From Incurvaria masculella (lineage: Eukaryota > Arthropoda > Insecta > Lepidoptera > Incurvariidae): 64,000 bases of DNA. The stretch lies in NCBI GenBank assembly GCA_946894095.1, contig OX335647.2:20788001-20852000 (forward strand). Reading direction: 5' to 3'. Positions 55,446-64,000 of this stretch are shown one piece after another. The position numbers and the translations under genes were made by a program. The notes under the pieces are model-generated. The model did not search any database and had not been told where the DNA came from. It saw only the letters and a list, made by a program, of their open reading frames with translations. The stretch's first letter is position 1. Every line of letters begins with the position of its first letter.

Positions 55446-57068
55446 ATTAGTTAAATCGACGATCGAAGATTTACTGATGGGCGATTACTGCATACGGGCG
55501 CAAACAGAGTTATTAATATTAAAATATCATTGATCAATTTAAAACGCTGTATGTAATTCTTTATTCATAGATGATCTTGTGCAATTCGGACCAAACGGAC
55601 GGAGTTTTTTTGGGATACAAGTATGAGAAAAACTTTAAACGTCACGACTAAATTTGGACATGAAATAATTACAAACCCGACAATATCTACCTCATTCCTA
55701 ATTGTGGTGACACAAATACGCCTTCAGTCACAGTTCCAGTATTATTGTCGTAGCGGAAACGTCGTAGAAAGGTTATTAGTAGTCGCACTTTTGTTAGCTA
55801 CAATATTATTTCCATGTAATAGAAGAATATTTTTTATGTAATAGGCTGTAAGTTTAAATAAATAAATTCATTTACAGTGCACCCAACATCAAAATAGAAG
55901 AGCGCGCTCCACGCGATTCCACGATCACTCATATTTATGTAAACATAATAAAATATGTAACATAAATTACAGAGACAAGATTTTTTATCATCTCATTAAT
56001 GATGAAATATATAATTACATTTATAAATTATTTACCTATTTCATTAAATGAGAATTCCTCGGCTGTACAAATATACACAGAAATATATTCATTGGTGACC
56101 TTGGTATGCTTTGTTTGACTTGATGCAGACTCTTCACATAAAATCTGTTCTTTTTCATAGAAAATAAAAACCATTTATGATGAAATTCTTAGAAAATAAA
56201 TACCATATTGGATATAAGAAAATCTGAAACTTACCATTGTCTTCGCCATCATCAATTTGTTAAATAGATATAAATTCTATTTATATTATAACATTATTAT
56301 AGCTAACTACACAAAAATCGAGTCTAGAATTGCATTCCGCAGTAACAATAATTAAACAGTATAAAGTGAAGTTAATCGTTAACAATTCGCTGTGATACAA
56401 CGTCTACTAACTTTACCTGGGGTGCAGACATTTGTGAGAAAAAAAAAAGAATGTTTTTATTACAAACTTCATATCTTAATAGCTTTTCACATGATGCAAG
56501 TGACTGGTTCCAATTAAATCAAATTGCAACGTGTAAGTGTGAAATTGCATTCAAACGCCTGACGAGATTAGCTACACAAACATGCACGCTCTGAGTTCGA
56601 AAATCGGTCGATGAAATGAATCATAAAGCGACGAGGAAAAATATAAACTGTAAGTGCGAGTTGGACCAGGGTACTGGGGGGGTTCTATCTTATACCTCAG
56701 AAAACCTACACATATAGTACTTCTCATACGCTTGGATTTCATATAATATATCTGAAAAAAATCATATGATTATAAACTAATTCATCGTCAAATTACAAAA
56801 GCCCAAAAAGCAAGGCACAGATTAGAAATAAGGAGGACAACTGTAAAAAAACTCTGTTTAGTTAGTCTGTGTAGTATGTTAGTGTTCGTATTCTTGTATG
56901 TTTTAAAGTTTACATACCTTCTCAGTCCAGAATTACGCTCTTATTTTTACAGACCCTAAATGTTGACAAAGCCCAATTTTTTGGAATTCCACGCGAACAC
57001 AGAAACACCAAAGTAACCGAAAACAACTAGAGTGGGATCATAGACAAATCTCAAGGTCGCACCTTATG
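55446..57068. other. No gene supported
   Basis: AT-rich. This is where an exon 5' to the SRRM2-like exon at 54940 would be expected on the minus strand, but no Cwc21-type coding sequence was seen. A GTAAGT donor-like site on the minus strand near 56236 has no matching exon. Confidence 0.4.
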
Positions 57069-57388
57069 ACTGAGCGCATTTTCCTCTGCTCCTCGCTCGA
57101 CAGACAGACCTGCAAATCGTCATGACAGTTCGCGGGCGGGAGCGCGGCGGCCGGGGCGCAGCCGCATCGGCAGCAGCACGCGGGCCGCAGGCTGGCGAGC
57201 AGGCTCCGCAGGCCCTGCTCTATGGTCCCGGGCGCGGGCGCGGGGGGCTCGGTGGGGTCGTGCGAGGTGGCGCGCGGGCGCGGCGCGCGCGAAACGCCCG
57301 CCTGGAACGTGCCTCGCCACAGCCGCTCGAACACTACGCGGCTGTCGCGCTGTTGCTCGCGGCGCGGTCGCAACTCCTTACGATACAT
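57069..57388 (-). CDS. Possible coding exon, unrecognised
   Basis: The minus frame starting ATG at 57388 (MYRKELRPRREQQRDSR) stays open for over 300 bp. It uses G or C at almost every third position and reaches a possible donor (ATAAG/GTGCGACC) at 57068. Near its end lies 'VCLSSEEQRKMRSVI', preceded by a TTTGCAG that could be an acceptor instead. Ending with two extra bases, it could join the SRRM2-like exon at 54940 in phase, but the sequence resembles no Cwc21 region I know. The high GC alone could keep a frame open, so this is weak. Confidence 0.3.
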
Positions 57389-57860
57389 CTTTAAGTATAT
57401 GATTTACGAAACTAAGTTACATGGGTAAATATATTAAATTTTATTACGAACTAGCGGAAGACTTGTTTTCGTGGAAGACACTCGGTCGCCCGGCGTGCGA
57501 GCGACTGGAAGACGTCGGATTTCCCCTCGGACTTATCCTACATTATCCGGGGGATTGGGGTCGCGGCTGTTTGCGCGGCGCTCGGCTCGCAGCGTGCGAT
57601 ATTGGCCGCGCTGCCGGCGGCGGCGGCGGGGCCGTCATGGCGGCGCGGTACGTACTGCGCGGCAAGATGGCGGAGATTGCTGGAATAACAGGAAGTGCGG
57701 CGCAACGCGCAGCCGCGCACTCCGCCTCTCCCTCGGCTCGACACTCTCGACGGGAGGGAGGGACGCCGGCCGCCGCCTGCCTCCTGCCTAGTGATGCGAC
57801 GCGACGTCCAGCCGAGAGAGCGCAGAAATCCCCATCGACGACAGAGCAAAACCTACGTAT
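57120..57860. promoter_or_regulatory. GC- and CpG-rich block, promoter-like
   Basis: A sharp island of GC-rich, CpG-dense DNA in AT-rich surroundings. It contains two ATGGCGG sites (TCATGGCGGCG near 57635, CAAGATGGCGGAG near 57663), the core of the YY1 motif often found at transcription starts. Candidate promoter for a minus-strand gene (perhaps the SRRM2-like gene) or a divergent pair. Inference only. Confidence 0.4.
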
Positions 57861-58419
57861 TTTGTGGGTAGCCCCTGTGGTCTCTCTTGTCGAAGGACAT
57901 TGAGTTTGATGTGCTGTGAGGGTTCCGGCACGTAAAAAGAATACAATTGGGCCCACTGCATTTCTTCCAGTCCATGTCGTAAGAGCCGACTAAGGGATTT
58001 GTCGTTCGAGGTTCGGATTCGGAAGTTTCTTATTAACCATATGTCTGAAATGTATGCCTTTTATAATTAATTATTCCTAATTTGTTAGTTATAGATTACT
58101 ATTAATAAAGTTAGTTAATTAAGATGCATATTGTAAAGATTTTTCGTTGTTTTCTATTTTTTTTTCTACATTTATAGTATTGTTTTCTTTGTTTTTTTCA
58201 GTATTGTAAATTGTTTATACATTCACAGAACAAATCTGTACTGAATGCTGTGTACACCTATAATAGGTGCTCACACCATGAGAGAGTAGTACTCAACTTG
58301 GAGTATATTTAATTATATTTTATTGTTAACTTAGTGTGTGTACTGTTGGTGTGCCTTATTATAAATAAATAAATTCATCATTAAACCGTAGAAGGCGATC
58401 TACGGTTTAAATACTAAAT

Positions 58420-58495
58420 ACCATCGCATTTAATTAACGATTGTCGAAACGGCAATGAAAAGTGTCCGTGTTTTCAATCCAGCAATCAATGTGTC
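58420..58495 (+). repeat. SINE tail fragment
   Basis: ACCATCGCATTTAATTAACG and GAAACGGCAATGAAAAGTGTC are part of the shared SINE tail. Just upstream (58386-58409) AAACCGTAGA and TCTACGGTTT form a perfect 10-bp hairpin. Confidence 0.6.
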
Positions 58496-58804
58496 ACATA
58501 AAAACCACACAGGGTGAGCACCTCTTCCTCTCATACCCGAGATCTGTGGATTTTCATCAAAGCTTACCTTTCCCCCAATTAAAAGGGTTTAACTCCTACC
58601 AGAGCTAAAACTGGATGATGTCGGTAATGTGGTGTGATATTACTTATCCAGTAATTAATTCCACAAATAAAAAAAAACACATTTTAACAACATCAACATA
58701 ACATCAACAAAAGGTTATGGATGGCTAACACGACGCACAAGGCGAAATGCTTCAGTTCTCTTGTGACCACGATTGGATGCAACTCTTTCGAAAAGTCGGT
58801 TTAA

Positions 58805-59326
58805 GGTGGCCCAACCCGGCGGCCCTAACTCATTCGCGGGCACGGCACAAAACCGTGCTGTTGCGCTCTGGGACCTTCTCTGTTTCAAAGAATAAGACAG
58901 GCTCCGTGATGAGGAAGATGCAACATGTCCACAAAAAAGACAATGTGCATAGTGTATGATTTGGTAAGATTTACGAAAATTTTTATTTCAAAACGACTCA
59001 TAGCTAAAAGTAAACCACGACTGCTGTAGTAAAAAATCGAACAAAAACCAAATAGATTATAAATCTTGATTAAATAAGCTATGTCTGATGACTAATCTTT
59101 TTAAGATGTTTTTTCTTTATCATTGCGTAATCCACCTCCATAGTTATTGTATAAAACGCGCGAAAAATGCGAACTTTCGGACCTTATAACTTAGAAACCA
59201 AACACAATTTTACAATGTCAATGGTCATCAGACATCTAGTTCGATCAAATTTTCGATCTCTGATAAGAAATATGGGCGTGATCTTCTTTCCCCTTATGTA
59301 TGGGGAGATGAGCGGGATGGGCCACC
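58805..59326 (+). mobile_element. GGTGGCCC/TTAA MITE, intact copy
   Basis: 522 bp between TTAA at 58801-58804 and 59327-59330. Termini GGTGGCCCAACCCGGCGGC and the complement of GAGCGGGATGGGCCACC. Internal order is the same as at 52447. Confidence 0.85.
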
Positions 59327-59499
59327 TTAAAGAAAGGTATTTAAGACTTATCTATCTTCAAAATTGTTTTCGTAAGCACCGCTCAAGTACATTAATAATA
59401 ACGCCCACCGTCATTATAATAAATATTATCAGCAAAAATATCGCGTGAGAATGAGTTGCCAGGCCTGAATCTACCCTTTTATGAGCATGGAAGGAGAGG

Positions 59500-59765
59500 A
59501 GAAACGAACCTACAGTTTAACGTGTAATCCGAACACGGCCAGCCTCAACGGTCGAAAACGGCCACCCATCCATCGACCGGGCCCACCTTCACATGTATTA
59601 CCGTACGGCAAGGCGTCACCCCAATGGACTGCCGAAGCCCTGTTCCTACTTCACCTTCCTTACTCACTGGGTGGGGGGGGGGGGGGGGGGGTTAATTCCG
59701 CCCGGGTTGGTACATATTGCATTTGATGAACGATGGTCGAAGCGGCAATGAAAACTGTCCGGGTT
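59500..59765. repeat. Rearranged SINE with a long G-run
   Basis: The SINE body is in reverse orientation (CTACAGTTTAACGTGTAATC, 'CGGCCAGCCTCAACGGTCG') at about 59508-59580, and the tail is in forward orientation (CGCCCGGGTTGGTAC, GATGGTCGAAGCGGCAATGA) at about 59700-59765. Between them is a run of about 19 G at 59673-59691 where other copies have TGGTAGGG. Confidence 0.6.
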
Positions 59766-60062
59766 TTCCAGGGGCCGAACCGGCGTAACATGTGAGAAAA
59801 TATGTGAGGGAATTCAATCAATTATGCACCAATAAGAAGTGGATGCCAAATTTTCTACCCAATAAGAGCGCAGAAGGTATGACATAAACGCTTCTGATTG
59901 GTTCAGAATTGATCGAATTCCTTCACCGGCACGGCACCTAATTAAAACCCATGAGGTGGGTTTGGGCTTATATGATGATAGTAGGTGTTTTATAAGCCAT
60001 CAGTGTCCAGTTTCATAAGATCAACTCTCAGAAAGCATTTCTGTCTTATCCTCTATTAAATT

Positions 60063-60320
60063 AAAAAACCGGTCAAGTGCGACTCGGACTCGCACAAGAA
60101 GGGTTCCGTACCATCGTACAAGATTTAACACGAAAAAAATAGGTTTTTTTTTACGGGCGGCTTTCAATTTCTATATTTTTTTTTTTCTGTTTGTTGCTAT
60201 AGCGGCAACATAATCACACACTGTGAAAATTTCAGCTGTCTACCTATGGTACGGACGGACGGACAGCGGAGGCTTAGTGATAGGGTTCCGTTGGCACTCT
60301 TTGGGTACGGAACCCTAAAA
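60063..60320 (+). repeat. Microsatellite-bearing lepidopteran repeat, copy 5
   Basis: CCGGTCAAGTGCGACTCGG start, ACGGACGGACGGACAG tract at about 60251, end GGTACGGAACCCTAAAAA. Part of the 'CTACCTATTACGG...CCCTGTGACAGAC' core is deleted. Confidence 0.78.
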
Positions 60321-61567
60321 ATACTTGTTCTAACGAGCTTATGCGCGGTCTGAGTGTGCTAACAAAGGCACGGCGGCACAACTCCGCCGGCGCCCCCACT
60401 CGCTGGGCGGAAAACCCGTGCGCAGACAAAGGCGAGAGCGTTTTCCGAGGTGAAGCGATTTTTCAAGGAGTTTCCGCTTTACTTTTCGCCGGGTTGACGG
60501 AGCGCTCGAAGAAAGTATGAAAACAGATTTATTTTAAACGAGTGAAGGCGGAAGTTGTTCGTGCCTTATAGGCGTCCGTTACATCATCATACCCGTATCA
60601 TTCACGTTGCACGAGGGAGAGATACATATGCTGACTAAATATAACTCAATATAATAATAATAATAATTCTATATTTTACCAAAAATGCATTTCACATACA
60701 GTTTGATTCATAACCCCCACACTAGGATTCCCTGTGTTGTGGGGGATATTTTCCTTAAGTTTACCATATCAACATTTTCAGAACAAATTATAGATATGAA
60801 AAAGAGCTAAATAATTAACATGAAATATAAAAAAAATGAAAATGCAATAATACATAAAACAATAGAGTTAGTCAAGGGATATTGCGGTGTGTTCATATTA
60901 AAGAAAGAAATTGTTTTGTATGTTGGATTAGGTTGTGTATTTATTTAAGTATTGTAAGGATATTTTCAGTTGCTGCAAAATCCAATGTCATAAGCCAATA
61001 TGTACGGTTGCCAGCTATTTGATATCGGTTGTGATCCAGAAACCACAAAGGAGTTGGTATCTAACATCAAGCAACACATAGCTGAATTCTAAGTCAAACA
61101 AGTAAAGGATAATGTTAATTCTATATGGGCAAGAAAACTGGTGCAATTTTAATGCAATTCTGTTTCACATATTTAGATAAAATGTTATCAATCATATTAA
61201 CTCTTTTTTATCGCAGCGAACTTCAGATATTTTTTTTAAATACGTTTTAATAAATTAAGCTGGCAGACCGTCATTGACAGGCCATAATTCAAATAAAAGC
61301 TTGTAAAGGCAATACATTAAATTCGAGTTAATTTGACATAAAAAAGGAAGCTTTTTATTTTTTATGGCTTATAGTAATATGCGCCCCATGTCCACATGGG
61401 AGGCAAGCAAGCCCAAAATCTAGGTGACATTTAAAAATAAAAATAAAAAAAGTAATTTCTAAGAATCATTTGTATAAAAGTGTAAACTGGCTTAGTAAAT
61501 AAATAAATGAATATAGTACGGGTTTGGGTTAAATTAGTTTTTTTTTTACCATGAATAACCTAATCTC
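60321..61567. other. No gene supported
   Basis: A moderately GC-rich patch at 60350-60510 is followed by AT-rich DNA. No exon or recognised repeat could be assigned, apart from an (ATA)n run near 60651-60665. Confidence 0.4.
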
Positions 61568-61950
61568 AACAGCCTCGGTGGCCCAGTGGCGCGACACTTC
61601 GGCGATCGCTCTCCGAAGTTAAGCAACGCTGGGTCCGGTCTGGTCTTGGATGGGTGACCATTCGACCGTTGAGAGAGGCTGGCCGTGGTTCGGATTCCAC
61701 GTTAAACTGTAGGTCCCCTTCCTTACTTACTAGGTGGTAGGGTTTATCCCGCCCGGGTTGGTACCATCGCATTGGATGAACGATGGTCGAAGCGGCAATG
61801 AAAATTGTCCGTGTTTTACATCCAGTTCAATGTAGCCGTGCAATATAAGGAAGGTCCTGGCATGGCACCTAGTTCCCATGTGGTGTGTTGGGCTAATACC
61901 ATGACAGAACTTGTGGTATTAGCCATCCATGTCCAGTCACATAAAAAAAA
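61568..61950 (+). mobile_element. 5S rRNA-derived SINE, full length
   Basis: Best plus-strand copy. 5S-like head at about 61575-61663 (CACTTCGGCGATCGCTCTCC, GAAGTTAAGCAACGCTGGG, CTTGGATGGGTGACC), body to about 61735, tail from CGCCCGGGTTGGTACCATCG to GTCCAGTCACAT, then an A-run. Elements with 5S heads are known as SINE3-type; the retained internal promoter parts imply Pol III transcription. Confidence 0.9.
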
Positions 61951-62244
61951 AAATCTTGCATTTGAGGGGATATGTTCTTGATGAACTTGACAAGATGAAT
62001 TTGATATCAAATCTTTCAAATCAATTCAATGTAAATATTTTATATGCACAATAAGTATTTACGTCGTACGGATAAACAATACAGTCCATCGTTCATAAAT
62101 TACATTTTAGTGCATGCATGCTAGTACATGCATATCTATAATCTTTGAGGCTTGCTGTCCTGTGTTGCACGCAAGAATGAAGTATGATTTTTTTTTAAAC
62201 AAATGAAGTTTCTTTGCGGATTTTTCTAAAGCATTGTTATAAAA

Positions 62245-62475
62245 GGTGTATAATAGGGCTCCATTCAGACCGCTAATTTAAAATGAAAACAATATTTCGA
62301 GTAGCTAAACACACTTTTCTAATTAACGTAAAATAGGGTTCTCGTCTGACCACGAAATAAAAGGAAAAACTGTACCGAGCATGCAAAAACATTTTTCTGA
62401 AAGGCGTACAATGGGGCTCCGTTCAGACCACCAATTCAAAATGAAAAATCGTCCAAGTCTGCAAAAGATTTTTTT
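62245..62475 (+). repeat. Three degenerate tandem units of about 78 bp
   Basis: Units start near 62248, 62328 and 62405 with GTATAATAGGGCTCC, GTAAAATAGGGTTCTC and GTACAATGGGGCTCC. Each continues with a CAGACC or CTGACC block, an A-rich stretch and 'ACA.TTTTTCT'. Non-coding. Confidence 0.65.
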
Positions 62476-62680
62476 TTAAATATTGGTGGTCTCTTAGGAC
62501 CACCAATAAAAATAAAAAATAATAAAAATCTAGTTGTATGTCCATCGTGTATGCATGTATGTAATCCCATGGAGGTGAATAAATAACAGAAATACCAGGA
62601 GAACGGATGGAAGTTATTTCTCCATACATTCTTCACCTCTATGTGAAATCCATGTCCAGTGACATTTAAAAAAATATGTT

Positions 62681-62770
62681 TTTTTATGTGACTGGAAATG
62701 GATGGACGGTCCTTCCCTTTATTAGCACGGCAACATTGAGCTGGTTGGAAAACACGAACAATTTTTCGTA
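62681..62770 (-). repeat. SINE tail fragment with internal deletion
   Basis: ATGTGACTGGAAATGGATGG joins directly to GGTCCTTCCCTTTATTAGCA, so about 60 bp of the usual tail is missing between them; it continues to AAAACACGAACAATTTTTCG. Confidence 0.7.
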
Positions 62771-63122
62771 AAGACGATTAAAATTTTGGTAAACGGTAAT
62801 GGTTCAAGGTATCAAATATACAAAATATCAACATGTACATATATGATGTATCGTATTAATAACAAATATACATATTATGAATACACCCCACGCCCACCTG
62901 AAGTCCAGATTTCAGAGTCCGGGCAGGTCACGCAAGCCCCACGAACACGGTAATGGTTAGAAATAAAGGCCTACTTATTCCGCCTCGTAATCACGCAAAT
63001 GTTAGGAGAGTTCCGACCTACATACAATTAAAAAAATCCTGCTCTTTACGAAATGATTTTAATCGCTGCTCTTTGACACGAATGATTAAATATTTCATGA
63101 CTTTGTTAGTTTATTTTTTACT

Positions 63123-63443
63123 TAAAAACCGGCCAAGTGCGAGTCTGACTTGCACACGAAGGGTTCCGCTCCATCGTACAAGATATAACACAAAAACAAT
63201 CACGTCTTCTGTGTGGGCCCCCAAACTAGTTTTTTTATTTGCCTATTTATTGTTATAGCGGCAAAATAAATACACACTATGTAAATATTTCAGCTGCTTA
63301 CCTATTACGGTTCATGAGATACAGTCCTTTGACAGACGGACGGACGGCACGGACGGACATCGGAGACTTAGTAATAGGGTTCCGTTGGCACACTTTGGGT
63401 ACGGAACCTGAAGGTTCAAGTCCGGCTCGCACTTGGCCGGTTT
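63123..63443 (+). repeat. Microsatellite-bearing lepidopteran repeat, copy 6, both ends present
   Basis: Begins AAACCGGCCAAGTGCGAGTC and ends with an inverted version, CTCGCACTTGGCCGGTTT. Most other plus-strand copies in the window stop at the GGAACCCTAAAAA motif. (GACG)n at about 63337-63357. Confidence 0.82.
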
Positions 63444-63875
63444 CTTAACGAAATGATTTTGAACGAATGCGATATATATGTAGAATAACTTTACTTATTT
63501 GACCTACGTTAAACTGAGTAGTTAGTCCGACAATCGGGTTAATACTGCAATACGTACAAGTGTTAGTAAATTCGGCGCAGAAAAGACGAAGATTTGCGTA
63601 ATTAACGCGTAACATTTTGGCACAGGCTTAAGAAACGCATTACTCACCCCATTCCAGTACTGCCATCAAAGGGACAGTAGGTAAGGGAGGGTATGGCGTT
63701 CTCTTACCATCATAGATTATACCTCCCCCCGGAAATATTATAAACAGGAATGTTTTAGTGTTTGTGGTTAAATATCGCCATAACGGCTGAAAGGATTTCG
63801 TTAAAACTTGGTGCATATGTAACGTTACAGCTTTGTTGGGAACCATAGCAGGCTAAACGGTGGAATGTATTGTAT

Positions 63876-64000
63876 AGCTCGTGGTGTAGGGGCTAGAGGA
63901 CTTGGTTTTCATTCGAGAGGCTTCGCCCCGGTCATGCACACTACCAATTTCTTTCTAAGTTTGATAAGTTCATTTCGTTACGAAAACCAGCTGTTCCATG
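63876..64000 (+). mobile_element. tRNA-headed SINE, cut by the window edge
   Basis: Starts AGCTCGTGGTGTAGGGGCTA like the copy at 34214, with 'CGGTCATGCAC' and 'ACCAGCTGTTCCATG' following. The B-box region is damaged ('GAGAGGCTTCGCCCC'). The body and tail lie outside the window. Confidence 0.75.

Noticed and set aside
57421..57903. 160-aa open frame on the plus strand
   Set aside because: It lies in CpG-rich DNA where stops are rare, mixes Ala/Arg/Gly runs, and has no domain or splice support.
61575..61663. 5S rRNA gene
   Set aside because: Only parts of 5S rRNA match, the flanks continue into a SINE body and tail with an A-run, and two further copies share the same structure. It is a 5S-derived SINE.

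Overview
The window reads as nuclear DNA of a moth or butterfly (Lepidoptera). Three signs point there. The genes are split by GT-AG introns. Insect-type telomere repeats (TTAGG)n occur inside the sequence. Several dispersed repeat families are, from general knowledge, typical of lepidopteran genomes: the 'CCAAGTGCGAGTCGG...GGGTTCCG' family with GACG microsatellites, the 'AACCGACTTCAAAAAAGG' family, and SINEs sharing one long tail. Most of the 64 kb is introns and mobile DNA. Species, chromosome and expression cannot be told from the sequence.

Four host genes could be assembled by matching splice sites and reading phase. (1) TXNDC17/TRP14, minus strand, 6952 to 2345, 3 exons, complete, 126 aa. 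(2) An unrecognised 546-aa basic protein with a KEN box and a coiled coil, plus strand, 8695 to 15517, 4 exons, divergent from TXNDC17. (3) An Mpv17/PMP22-family membrane protein, plus strand, to 35420, last 3 exons. (4) The 3' part of an SRRM2/Cwc21-type spliceosomal SR protein, minus strand, 54940 to 38800, 8 exons in phase; its 5' exons were not found. Genes 3 and 4 converge. A GC-rich block at 57.1-57.85 kb holds a possible further minus-strand exon.

The largest mobile element is an apparently intact non-LTR retrotransposon (about 18.54-23.94 kb) with a zinc-knuckle ORF1 and an endonuclease/RT/RNase H ORF2 joined by a TAATG stop-start overlap. Other elements include 5S-rRNA-headed SINEs, tRNA-headed SINEs with the same tail, at least four families of TTAA-flanked MITEs (piggyBac-type target), TAA/TTA-flanked MITEs, several small palindromic elements, and foldback elements built on an exact 100-bp minisatellite.

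The observations most worth a second look are: three identical in-frame copies of most of the conserved SRRM2 exon, each with its own 5' splice site; two unrelated foldback structures whose centre is a telomere-like repeat tract; the swap of 5S and tRNA heads on one SINE body; and the 100-bp foldback minisatellite nested in a 2-kb element with perfect 20-bp terminal inverted repeats.
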